64,000 nucleotides of DNA, taken from assembly GCA_965200925.1 (NCBI GenBank), contig OZ241738.1:1054001-1118000 (forward strand), written 5' to 3'. This stretch comes from WTGU01 sp965200925 (lineage in GTDB: Bacteria > Pseudomonadota > Alphaproteobacteria > UBA828). Shown one piece after another: positions 1 through 8,301 of the stretch. The notes beneath the pieces were generated by a model, which saw nothing but the letters and a program-made list of their open reading frames with translations, searched no databases and was not told where the DNA came from. Position 1 is the first letter of the stretch, and each line of letters starts with the position of its first letter. Made by a program: the position numbers and the translations under genes.

Positions 1-1703
1 GGCATGTTGCGGTTCCCGGCGTGGACCCGGTTGTCGGCGAAGGCGATCTCCGCGCGCGCCACTTCGAAATGCGCGGCGGCGACCTCGGCCATGCGCTCCC
101 TGATCCGCAAGGCGGCGTCGCGGGCCGCCATGCCGTTGAGATCGGAACCGGAGGAGGCCGCGGTCGCCGAGGCGTTCGGCACCTTGGCCGTGGTCGTCGC
201 CGTGATCTTCACGGCGTCGATGTCGATCTGGAAGGTCTCGGCGACCACCTGGGCGATCTTGACGAACAGCCCCTGCCCCATCTCCGTGCCGCCGTGGTTG
301 AGATGCACGCTGCCGTCCGTATAGACATGCACGAGCGCGCCGGCCTGGTTGAGCGTCGTCAGGTTGAACGAGATGCCGAACTTGACCGGCATCAGGGCGA
401 GACCCTTCTTGACGACCGGGCTCGTCCGGTTGAAGGCCCGCGTCTCCGCCCGGCGGCGGGCGAGCGCGCTCTCGCGTTCGAGCCGCTCCACCATCTCGGG
501 CAGGATGTTGTCGGCGACGGTCTGGCCGTAGGGGGTGACGTCGCGGCGCCCCTTCCCGTAGTAGTTGCGGCGGCGCACGGCGTCGGTGGCGAGGCCCAGG
601 CTGCGCGCCACATGCTCGATCACGGTCTCGATGGCGAGCATCCCCTGCGGCCCGCCGAAGCCGCGGAACCCGGTGTTGGAGACCGTGTTCGTCCGGCAGG
701 CGTAACCCCGGAACAGGACGTTCGGCAGCCAGTAGCCGTTGTCCGCGTGGCAGAGGGCGCGGGCGAGCACCGCCGTCGTCAGATCGGCGACGTTGCCGGC
801 GCGGGCCGCGAGCGCCATGTCGAGCCCCAGGATGGCTCCGTCGTCGTCGAACCCGGCCTCGTAGCGGAACAGGAAGTCGTGCCGCTTGCCGGTGACGATC
901 ATGTCGTCGTCGCGGGAAAGCCTGAGCCTGACCGGCCGCCCGGCCTTCCAGGCGAGCAAGGCGGCGAGCGCGGCGATGCCCGTCGCCTGGCTCTCCTTGC
1001 CGCCGAAGCCGCCGCCGACGCGCCGGATCTCCACCGTCACCGCGTTGTTCGGCAGGCCCAGGACGCGCGCCACGGCGTGCTGGGCCTCGCTCGGGTGTTG
1101 CGTCGAGCTGTAGACCAGCATGTCGCGGTCCTCCTGCGGGACCGCGCACGCGATCTGCCCTTCAAGGTAGAAGTGATCCTGCCCGCCGCAGCGCACTTCG
1201 CCCCGCAGCCGGCGGGGCGCGGCGGCGATGGCGGCGCGCGCGTCGCCCCGGCGCATGACCTGCGGTGCGGCGACGTAGCGTTCCCTCTCCAGGGCCTCCT
1301 CGATGGAAAGGACCGGCGGCAGTTCTTCGTAGTCCACGTCGACCAGCACCGCCGCGCCGCGCGCCGTGTCGCGAGTCGCCGCAGCGAGCGCCGCCACGGG
1401 ATGGCCGTGATACTCGGCGACGCCTTCGGCCAGGACGGGCTCGCCGGAGAAGATCGGGGCCACGTCGTTGACGCCCGGAATGTCCGCCGCCGTCACCGCG
1501 GCACCGACGCCGGGCAGCGCGGCGGCGCGGCGCGTATCGATGCGCCGGATGCGCGCGTGCGCCAGCGGGCTGGTGACGAGCGCCCCCTCCAGCGCGCCCG
1601 GAACCACCATGTCGTCGATATAGACGGCCTTCCCCGTCACGTGCTTTTCCGCGCTGTCGTGGCGGACCGCGCGGTGGACGCCGCCGCGGATGCCGGCGCT
1701 CAC
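1..1703 (-). CDS. xdhB: Xanthine dehydrogenase molybdopterin-binding subunit, 3' part cut by the window edge
   Basis: Large subunit of xanthine dehydrogenase, which binds the molybdenum cofactor and oxidises hypoxanthine and xanthine in the cytoplasm. Reading from a GTG at 1703, about 567 codons are present of a family that is usually near 780, so the C-terminal quarter lies outside the window. The translation has the family's signatures VGGGFGGKES, GFRGFGGPQG and GGTEMGQGLF in the expected order. The GTG start overlaps the TGA of xdhA (GTGA), so the two subunits are translationally coupled. Substrate preference between xanthine and other purines or aldehydes cannot be fixed from sequence alone, but the split FeS/FAD plus Mo-subunit architecture matches bacterial XdhAB. 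Confidence 0.93.
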   Translation of the reverse strand, partial: MSAGIRGGVHRAVRHDSAEKHVTGKAVYIDDMVVPGALEGALVTSPLAHARIRRIDTRRAAALPGVGAAVTAADIPGVNDVAPIFSGEPVLAEGVAEYHGHPVAALAAATRDTARGAAVLVDVDYEELPPVLSIEEALERERYVAAPQVMRRGDARAAIAAAPRRLRGEVRCGGQDHFYLEGQIACAVPQEDRDMLVYSSTQHPSEAQHAVARVLGLPNNAVTVEIRRVGGGFGGKESQATGIAALAALLAWKAGRPVRLRLSRDDDMIVTGKRHDFLFRYEAGFDDDGAILGLDMALAARAGNVADLTTAVLARALCHADNGYWLPNVLFRGYACRTNTVSNTGFRGFGGPQGMLAIETVIEHVARSLGLATDAVRRRNYYGKGRRDVTPYGQTVADNILPEMVERLERESALARRRAETRAFNRTSPVVKKGLALMPVKFGISFNLTTLNQAGALVHVYTDGSVHLNHGGTEMGQGLFVKIAQVVAETFQIDIDAVKITATTTAKVPNASATAASSGSDLNGMAARDAALRIRERMAEVAAAHFEVARAEIAFADNRVHAGNRNM

Positions 1704-3145
1704 AGGGCGGCCACCTCGGTCGGGGCCGGGCCGCCGGCGGTTTGCAGATGGAGCCGGCGCAGCAGGTTGGCGGCGACGCGGGAGCGGTATTCGGCGCTGG
1801 CCCGGAAATCCCCGATGGGCGCGTAGTCCTCCGCCAGTGCGGGCGCGGCACCGGCGGCCGCGGCGGCGGTCCAGGGCTTGCCCAGCAGGGCCGCCTCGCA
1901 GGCGCGGGCGCGTTTCGGCGTCGCCGCCATGCCGCCACAGGCGATGCGCAGGTCGGTCACGACCCCGCCTTCGACGCGGAGGCAACAGGCGCCGACCACC
2001 GCCGAAATGTCCTGGTCGAACCGCTTGGAAACCTTCCAGGCGTGGAACCGCGTGCCCTCGGCGAGGAGAGGGAGGCGGATGGTTTCCAGAAACTCGCCCG
2101 GCGCGAGCGCGGTTCGCCGGTAGCCGGCGAGGAACGCCTCGAGCGGCATTTCGCGGTGCGCGGCGGCCCGGCGCAGGAGGACCGTTGCCTCGAGCGCGAG
2201 CAGGCACGGCAAGGTATCGCCGATGGGCGACGCGGTGCAGACATTGCCGCCGAGCGTGGCGAGGTTGCGGATCTGGCGCGAGCCGAAGCGCCGGAGCAGG
2301 CGGGCGAACGCCGGATAGTGTTCGTCGATGGCGGGCAGCGCCTGCGCCAGAGTCACCGCGGCGCCGATCTCCAGCTGGCGCCCGCGCCGCTCGATGCGCC
2401 GGAGCCGCGGCACGCGGGAGACGGAGATCAGGGTCTCGACGGGCTGGCGCGCCTTGCCGAAGGCGAGACCCAGGTCGGTACCGCCGGCCAGCAGGCGGGC
2501 TTGCGGGTGGGCGGCGCGGAGCCGGGCGAGGCCGGCGAGCGAGCGCGGCGCGAAGAAGCGCCGGCCCCCCGCAGCGTAGGCCCTGACGCCATCGCGCGGC
2601 AGCGCCGCCACCCGCGCCGCGATCGCCCCTTCGCGCGCGGCGAAGCGGTCCGTAACCCGCCCGCCGACGCGCTTCGCGGCGTCCACGATGGGACGGTAGC
2701 CCGTGCAGCGGCAGAGATTGCCGGCGAGTGCGTCGTGGACGGTATCGTCGTCCGCCGCCTCCCCCGAATGGGCGAAGGCAAACAGCGCCATGACGAAACC
2801 GGGCGTGCAGAAGCCGCATTGCGTGCCGTCGGTCTCGACCAGCGCCCGCTGCACCGGATGCAGCGCGCCGCCCGGCGCCGCCAGCCCTTCCACCGTGAGG
2901 ACGAGCCTGCCGTCCAGCTGGGGCAGCGCCATCAGGCAGGCGTTCACCGCCTCGTAGCGCATCCGCCCGCGGGCCTCGCTGCCGAGGACGATGGCGCAGG
3001 CGCCGCAATCCCCCTCCGCGCAGCCTTCCTTGGTGCCGGGCAGGCCCGCCGGCCCGCGCAGCCAGTCGAGCACCGTTACGGTCGGGGCGGCGTCGCGGAC
3101 CGTGACCGCCTCGTCGTTGAGGATGAAGTGCACCGCTCCGGGCAT
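1700..3145 (-). CDS. xdhA: Xanthine dehydrogenase iron-sulfur/FAD subunit
   Basis: Small subunit of xanthine dehydrogenase, 481 residues, carrying electrons from the Mo site through two [2Fe-2S] clusters to FAD and NAD. The N-terminal plant-type ferredoxin motif reads EGCAEGDCGAC near residue 40. The second cluster motifs are TQCGFCTPGF and NLCRCTGYRP at about 110-150. The FAD domain follows, with LLAGGTDLGL near 220 and LGGNVCTASPIGD near 300, and a CO-dehydrogenase flavoprotein C-terminal domain closes the protein. Length is typical of XdhA. It is the first gene of the pair and its stop overlaps the xdhB start. A maturation gene (xdhC) is not seen and would be expected beyond the left edge. 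Confidence 0.95.
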   Translation of the reverse strand: MPGAVHFILNDEAVTVRDAAPTVTVLDWLRGPAGLPGTKEGCAEGDCGACAIVLGSEARGRMRYEAVNACLMALPQLDGRLVLTVEGLAAPGGALHPVQRALVETDGTQCGFCTPGFVMALFAFAHSGEAADDDTVHDALAGNLCRCTGYRPIVDAAKRVGGRVTDRFAAREGAIAARVAALPRDGVRAYAAGGRRFFAPRSLAGLARLRAAHPQARLLAGGTDLGLAFGKARQPVETLISVSRVPRLRRIERRGRQLEIGAAVTLAQALPAIDEHYPAFARLLRRFGSRQIRNLATLGGNVCTASPIGDTLPCLLALEATVLLRRAAAHREMPLEAFLAGYRRTALAPGEFLETIRLPLLAEGTRFHAWKVSKRFDQDISAVVGACCLRVEGGVVTDLRIACGGMAATPKRARACEAALLGKPWTAAAAAGAAPALAEDYAPIGDFRASAEYRSRVAANLLRRLHLQTAGGPAPTEVAAL

Positions 3146-3198
3146 CGCGCGCCCCTTGGTAGCCCCCGCCTCCGCCGGCCGTCAAGCGCCCCCGCCGA

Positions 3199-4200
3199 TC
3201 ACGGCGAGCGGGCTTCGGATTCGGGCCTGAAAGGGCGGGACAGCAGGCCGCCGATGGCGTCGTCGATGGCGGCGGCGTGGTGGAGCACCGCGTCGGTGGC
3301 CGCGGCGATCGGCATCTCGATCCCGAGATCGGCGGCCAACGCCGCCACGGCCGGCGCGCTCGCCACGCCTTCCGCGACGGTCTCGCGGGCGCCCAGGATC
3401 GTTTCGAGAGCGCCGCCCTGCCCCAGCGCGCGACCGAGCGCGTAGTTGCGCGACTGGCCGCCGGTGCAGGTCAGCACCAGATCGCCCAGCCCCGAAAGGC
3501 CGGTGAGGGTTTCCGCCCGCCCGCCCATGGCGACCGCCAGCCGCGTCATCTCCGCGAAGCCGCGCGCCACGATGGCGGCCCGCGCGTTGTCCCCCAGGCC
3601 GCGCCCGACGGCGATTCCGGCGGCGATCGCGATCACGTTCTTCACCGCCCCGCCGACCTGCACGCCGATCAGATCGTCGGTGAGATAGGGCCGGAAGGCC
3701 GGCCCTCCGAGCGCCCGGACGATCGACGCACCGCGTGCGCCGTCCGCGCAGGCGAGGGACACCGCGGCGGGCAGCCCTTGCGCGACCTCGCGCGCGAAGG
3801 TCGGGCCGGAAAGCACGGCGACCTCCATCGCCGGCGCGGCCCGACGCACCGCCGTGCTCATCAGCGCGCCGGTCTCCCGCTCGATCCCCTTCGCGCAGAT
3901 CACGGCGGGCGCCGGCACCGCCGCGCCGGTCACGCGCGCCGCCAGCGTCGCGAGATGCTGCGCCGGCACGGCCAGAAGCAACAGGTCGGCGCGCGCCGCC
4001 TGGGCCAAGTCCGCCGTCGCCCGGATCGCCGGATCGAGCGCCACGCCGGGCAGGAAACGCCGGTTTTCACGCACCTCGTTGATGGACGCCACCACGTCCG
4101 CCTCGCGCGCCCACAGCAGCACCGCGCGCCCGGCCCGCGCCGCCGCCGCCGCCAGCGCCGTGCCCCACGCGCCGCCGCCGATCACGCCCACGCGGGTCAC
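3199..4200 (-). CDS. gpsA: NAD(P)+-dependent glycerol-3-phosphate dehydrogenase
   Basis: Reduces dihydroxyacetone phosphate to sn-glycerol 3-phosphate, the backbone for phospholipids. The Rossmann motif GVIGGGAWGTALA sits at the N-terminus, followed by the conserved CAKGIE and the NVIAIAAGI region of the GpsA family. I chose the GTG at 4200, which begins directly before the nucleotide-binding strand. An in-frame start 20 codons upstream would add an extension that runs into the end of tsaD and resembles no part of the family. The gene starts 22 bases after the tsaD stop, so the two form the usual alphaproteobacterial tsaD-gpsA pair. Confidence 0.93.
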   Translation of the reverse strand: MTRVGVIGGGAWGTALAAAAARAGRAVLLWAREADVVASINEVRENRRFLPGVALDPAIRATADLAQAARADLLLLAVPAQHLATLAARVTGAAVPAPAVICAKGIERETGALMSTAVRRAAPAMEVAVLSGPTFAREVAQGLPAAVSLACADGARGASIVRALGGPAFRPYLTDDLIGVQVGGAVKNVIAIAAGIAVGRGLGDNARAAIVARGFAEMTRLAVAMGGRAETLTGLSGLGDLVLTCTGGQSRNYALGRALGQGGALETILGARETVAEGVASAPAVAALAADLGIEMPIAAATDAVLHHAAAIDDAIGGLLSRPFRPESEARSP

Positions 4201-4222
4201 GGCCCCCTCGCCCCGGCCGGAC

Positions 4223-5296
4223 TCAGGCACGGCGGCCCAACCGGCCGGGGAGGCCTGCACCCTTGGCGAGCCCTGCCCCCTCGTCCAGCGGCCAGCGGGC
4301 GCGCGGCGGCGTATCGAGAGGATCGACCAGGCCGCGCGCGAGCCGTTCGATCCCGGCCCAGGCGATCATCGCCGCGTTGTCGGTGCAGAGGCGCGGCGGC
4401 GGGACGGCCAGGGCGAGTCCGCGCTCTTCCGCCAACGCCGCGAGCCGGCGCCGGAGATGGGCGTTGGCCGCGACTCCGCCGGCGACGACCAGCGCGGTCG
4501 GGCGCGGCCCCTCCTCGTCGAGGCGGGCGATGGCGTTCGCCGTGCGGTCGACCAGGACGTCGGCGACCGCCGCCTGGAACGACGCGGCGGCGTCCGCGCG
4601 GTCCCAGTCGGAGGGCGTCCCCAGCCTGCGCACGGTCTCCCGCAACGCCGTCTTGAGCCCCGAGAAGGAGAAATCGCAGCCCGGCCGGCCCGCCAGCGGG
4701 CGCGGCAGGGCGAAGCGCGCGGGATCGCCGCCCCCGGCCGCCCGCTCGATCGCCGGCCCGCCGGGATAGCCGAGCCCCAGCAGAATCGCCGCCTTGTCGA
4801 AGGCTTCCCCCACCGCGTCGTCGATCGTCGTCCCCAAGCGCTTGTAAACGCCCACGTCCCGGACCAGGAGCAGTTGGCAATGCCCGCCCGACACCAGCAG
4901 CAGCAGGTAGGGAAACGCCAACGCCCCATCGACCAGCCGCGGGCTGAGCGCGTGGCCTTCCAGGTGGTTCACGGCGAGCAGCGGCGTGCCGTGGACGGCG
5001 GCGATCGCCTTGCCCGTCATGAGCCCCACCATGACCGCGCCGATCAGGCCGGGGCCGGCGGTCGCCGCCACCCCGTCCAGCGCGTCGAAGCCGATGCCCG
5101 CCTCCGCCATGGCGTCGGCGATCAGGCCGTCGAGATGCTCCACGTGGCTGCGCGCGGCGATTTCCGGCACGACGCCGCCGAACGGCGCGTGAGCGGCGCG
5201 CTGTGAGAGCACGAGATCGGCCTTCACCCCGCGCGCACCGGTGACGACCGCGGCCGCGGTCTCGTCGCAGCTCGTCTCGATGCCGAGGACCACCAT
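4223..5296 (-). CDS. tsaD: tRNA N6-adenosine threonylcarbamoyltransferase
   Basis: Transfers the threonylcarbamoyl group to A37 of tRNAs that read ANN codons, as part of the TsaBDE machinery. The translation begins MVVLGIETSCDETAAAV, the ASKHA-fold start typical of the family. The metal-binding HAPFGGVVPEIAARSH region (the HxxxH ligands) and the later phosphate-binding VSGGH are both present. The start at 5296 is 12 codons inside the longest reading frame and matches the usual family N-terminus. The gene is divergent from hemC, with 107 bases between them that must hold both promoters. Confidence 0.95.
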   Translation of the reverse strand: MVVLGIETSCDETAAAVVTGARGVKADLVLSQRAAHAPFGGVVPEIAARSHVEHLDGLIADAMAEAGIGFDALDGVAATAGPGLIGAVMVGLMTGKAIAAVHGTPLLAVNHLEGHALSPRLVDGALAFPYLLLLVSGGHCQLLLVRDVGVYKRLGTTIDDAVGEAFDKAAILLGLGYPGGPAIERAAGGGDPARFALPRPLAGRPGCDFSFSGLKTALRETVRRLGTPSDWDRADAAASFQAAVADVLVDRTANAIARLDEEGPRPTALVVAGGVAANAHLRRRLAALAEERGLALAVPPPRLCTDNAAMIAWAGIERLARGLVDPLDTPPRARWPLDEGAGLAKGAGLPGRLGRRA

Positions 5297-5403
5297 GGGC
5301 GGCAAGGTACGCGGCGCTCGCGCCCGCCGCAACGAACGGCGGAAAACCCTCGCACGGATCGCCTCCGCCGTGTAGAAGAGGCGTCCTGGAGCGAATTCTC
5401 GCG

Positions 5404-6339
5404 ATGGACGCGCGCCCGCCGATCGTCGTCGGAACGCGCGGCAGCCCGCTCGCCATGGCCCAGGCCCGCCATGTCCGGGCGTTGCTCGCCGCGGCCCATC
5501 CGGCGCTGGCCGAGAAGGGCGCGCTCGAGATCCGCGTCGTCGTCACCTCGGGCGACCGCCGCGCCGACGCAGCCCTCGCCGAACTCGGCGGCAAGGGGCT
5601 GTTCACGAAGGAGATCGAGGAGGCACTCCTCGACGGGCGCGTCGATCTCGCGGTCCATTCGATGAAGGATCTGCCGACCCGGCTGCCGGACGGCCTCGCG
5701 GTCGCGGCGATTCCGGAGCGCGAGGACCCGCGCGACGTGCTGGTCGCACCGGGGGCGTGCGGCATCGCCGACCTCCCGGCGGGCGCGCGGGTCGGCACCT
5801 CCTCCCTGCGCCGTCAGGCCCAGCTCCTGGCCCGGCGACCGGATCTCGTCATCGTCCCGCTGCGCGGCAATGTCGGAACGCGCCTGCGCAAGGTGGCGAA
5901 CGGCGCGGCCGATGCCACGCTCCTGGCCCTCGCCGGCCTCCGCCGCCTGGGTGCAAACACGGCGGCGATGACGGTGCTCGCGCCGGAGGAGATGCTGCCG
6001 GCGGTGGGCCAGGGCGCACTCGGCCTGGAGTGCCGCGACGGCGACGCGCGCATGACACGGCTGCTCGCCCCCCTCGCCCACCGGCCGAGCACCGACGCCG
6101 TGCGCTGCGAGCGGGCGCTGCTCGAAACGCTCGACGGCTCCTGCCGGACGCCCATCGCCGGCCTCGCCGTGGCGGACGGTGCCGGCGGGCTGCGCCTGGA
6201 CGCGCTGACCGCCAGCCCGGACGGGCGGCTCTGCCACCGTGTCGCCCGCGCCGGTCCCACCTCGGACGCCGCCGCCCTGGGCCGGGACGCCGGCGAAGCG
6301 CTGAAGGCGGCCGCGGCCGGCGCGTCCCCCCTCTCGTGA
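5404..6339 (+). CDS. hemC: Hydroxymethylbilane synthase (porphobilinogen deaminase)
   Basis: Condenses four porphobilinogens into hydroxymethylbilane in the heme pathway. The 311-residue protein has TRGSPLAMAQA at the N-terminus, HSMKDLPT near 85 and GTSSLRRQAQ near 131. The dipyrromethane-cofactor cysteine is in GSCRTPIAG, about residue 247. It is the first gene of a plus-strand operon: its TGA overlaps the GTG of hemD, and the mitofilin-like gene and hemY follow. This order is common in Alphaproteobacteria. Confidence 0.97.
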   Translation: MDARPPIVVGTRGSPLAMAQARHVRALLAAAHPALAEKGALEIRVVVTSGDRRADAALAELGGKGLFTKEIEEALLDGRVDLAVHSMKDLPTRLPDGLAVAAIPEREDPRDVLVAPGACGIADLPAGARVGTSSLRRQAQLLARRPDLVIVPLRGNVGTRLRKVANGAADATLLALAGLRRLGANTAAMTVLAPEEMLPAVGQGALGLECRDGDARMTRLLAPLAHRPSTDAVRCERALLETLDGSCRTPIAGLAVADGAGGLRLDALTASPDGRLCHRVARAGPTSDAAALGRDAGEALKAAAAGASPLS

Positions 6340-7073
6340 CCCGCCCCCGGCTGCTGCTGACCCGCCCGCGCCTGGAATCGCGCGCGCTCGCGGCGGCCCT
6401 GGAGGTACACGGCATCGATTCGCTGATCGAGCCGATGCTGACGATACGCCTCGACGGCGGCGCGCGGTTCAACCCGGCCGGCGTGCAGGCGATCCTGCTC
6501 ACCAGCGCCAACGGCGCGCGGGCGCTGGCGGCCGCCGGCGACCAGGCGGCCAAGCGGCTGCCTGTCCTCGCGGTCGGCCAGGCGACGGCGGAGGCGGCGC
6601 GGCGCGGCGGCTTCAAAAAGGTGGAGGCGGCGAACGGAGACGTGGCCGATCTGGCCGCCTTCGCCGCGGCCCGGTTGCGCCCGGAGGCGGGCCGCCTCGT
6701 CCACGTAGCCGGGCGGGTGAGTGCGGGGTGCCTCGCCGGCCGGCTGCGCGCCGCCGGCTTCGCGGCCGCGCGTGTTCCGCTCTACGAAGCGGTGCCGGCG
6801 CGCGCGCTCTCGCCGCCGGCCCGCCGTGCACTCGAAGGGCGGACCCTCGCCGGCGCCGCGCTTTTCTCCCCCCGCACCGCCGCGCTCCTTGCTAAGCTCG
6901 TGCGCGAAACGGGGCTCGCTCCGCGCGTCGGGACGATGACCGCGTTCTGCCTGAGCGACGCCGTGGCGGCGGTGGCGGCGGCCTTGCCCTGGCGTCGGGT
7001 GGCCGTGGCGGACGCGCCCCGGCAGGATGCGCTCATGGCCCGCGTGACCGGCGAACTGGCCTCCCGCCGGTGA
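6336..7073 (+). CDS. hemD: Uroporphyrinogen-III synthase
   Basis: Cyclises hydroxymethylbilane to uroporphyrinogen III with inversion of ring D. The protein is 245 residues from a GTG start that overlaps the hemC stop. Sequence conservation in HemD is low across bacteria. Support comes from the N-terminal LLLTRPRLESRALAAAL, the internal LLTSANGARAL segment and the AALFSPRTAALL motif, all typical of the two-domain fold, and from its place directly after hemC. Confidence 0.9.
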   Translation: MTRPRLLLTRPRLESRALAAALEVHGIDSLIEPMLTIRLDGGARFNPAGVQAILLTSANGARALAAAGDQAAKRLPVLAVGQATAEAARRGGFKKVEAANGDVADLAAFAAARLRPEAGRLVHVAGRVSAGCLAGRLRAAGFAAARVPLYEAVPARALSPPARRALEGRTLAGAALFSPRTAALLAKLVRETGLAPRVGTMTAFCLSDAVAAVAAALPWRRVAVADAPRQDALMARVTGELASRR

Positions 7074-7110
7074 CGCGCGCGCCGCTGCCGGCGCGAGAGG
7101 ACAGCGAATC

Positions 7111-8301
7111 GTGACCCCTGACGACAAGGGCGGGAAGTGGCTCCGAATCGCCCGGCGCGCCGGCGCCCGACGCCGGGCGGACGACGCGGCACCGGGAGAC
7201 GGAGCCACCCCGCGCTCGCGCGCGCCGCTGCCGGTGATCTGGGGCCTGATCGCGGCCCTCGTCGGCGCCGGCCTCTATGCAGCTTGGCCCGCCATCGACC
7301 CGGCACCGCGGGACGCAGACCCGCGACCGGAGAGCGGTGCCGCGCACCCGGACGCACCGCAGGACGCCGCACGCCCGGCGCCCGACCAAGGCGGCGGAAA
7401 CCGGCCGCCGCCAGCGGAAGAAGCGCCTCCTGCACCCTCGCCGCCCGTCCAGGCACCGGCCGCGGCGGACGCGCCCGGGCGGGCGGCGGAAGGCACGGAT
7501 ACCGCCCCCGCGCTTGCGACGTTCCGGACCCGGCTCGACGCGCTGGAAGCGCGGGCAGGCGGCGCCGCGGCGGACGCGGGCGGGCTGGAGCGGCGGATCG
7601 AAGCGCTGGAACGGGAGGCGGCGCAGGCCCGTTCCGACCCCGCGCGCGCCGCCTGGACGGCGCAGCGGCGGGCGCTGGAGGCCCGGCTCGCCAAGACGAA
7701 CGACCGGCTCGCACGTCTGGAGGCGGACGCGGCCCGGCGAAACGCCGACGACGGACGCCTGGTGGCCCTGGTCCTCGTGACGGGTGAATTGACGGCCGTT
7801 CTCGGTACCTCCCGTCCCTTCGGAGCGATTCTCGACAGGCTTCGCGGCGTCGCCGGCGAGGACCTGGAGATCGAGGCTGTCATCGCCCCTCTGGCGCCCT
7901 TCGCCGCCGCCGGTATCCCGACCCTGGACGGGCTCGCGGCGCGCTTCCCCTCCATCGCGAACGCCCTCCTGCGCGCCGCCCAGGGGAGCGACGGCGACGG
8001 TTGGATCGACGCCACCGTTTCCACGCTGCGGCGGCTGGTGACCGTCCGCCGCACCGGCGGCGCGATCGATCCGGGGAGCCTGGACGGGCGACTGGCCGCC
8101 GCCGAGACGGCGCTGGCCGCCGGCGACCCGGCGCCGGCCATCGCGATCGCGGAGGAGGCGTCGCCCGCCGACGACGACATCCGGGACTGGCTGCACGGCG
8201 CCCGCGCGCGGCGCGACGCGGACACCGCCCGCGCGCGCCTCGTCCGGATCGTCAACGTGCGCGTCGGCGCCCGCTGGGCGGCGGCCGAGGCGGCGCGGTG
8301 A
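7111..8301 (+). CDS. Mitofilin/Mic60-like inner-membrane protein
   Basis: A 396-residue protein with an Arg-rich cytoplasmic N-terminus, one membrane helix at about residues 38-57 and a long Ala/Pro-rich linker at 60-130. A coiled coil follows at about 135-215, then a helical C-terminal domain ending in the RDWLHGARARRDADTARARL region. This is the architecture of the alphaproteobacterial mitofilin (COG4223) proteins, which are homologs of mitochondrial Mic60 and are repeatedly encoded between hemD and hemY. Alphaproteobacterial Mic60 has been linked to shaping intracytoplasmic membranes and contact sites with the outer membrane; that role is transferred by family here. The GTG start has GAGAGGA a few bases upstream. 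The stop overlaps the hemY GTG. Confidence 0.8.
   Translation: MTPDDKGGKWLRIARRAGARRRADDAAPGDGATPRSRAPLPVIWGLIAALVGAGLYAAWPAIDPAPRDADPRPESGAAHPDAPQDAARPAPDQGGGNRPPPAEEAPPAPSPPVQAPAAADAPGRAAEGTDTAPALATFRTRLDALEARAGGAAADAGGLERRIEALEREAAQARSDPARAAWTAQRRALEARLAKTNDRLARLEADAARRNADDGRLVALVLVTGELTAVLGTSRPFGAILDRLRGVAGEDLEIEAVIAPLAPFAAAGIPTLDGLAARFPSIANALLRAAQGSDGDGWIDATVSTLRRLVTVRRTGGAIDPGSLDGRLAAAETALAAGDPAPAIAIAEEASPADDDIRDWLHGARARRDADTARARLVRIVNVRVGARWAAAEAAR

Noticed and set aside
21..1826. Long plus-strand open frame of about 600 codons over xdhB and xdhA
   Set aside because: It is the antisense image of a GC-rich coding region. Its translation is Arg/Gly/His-rich with no domain, while the minus strand gives clear xanthine dehydrogenase subunits.
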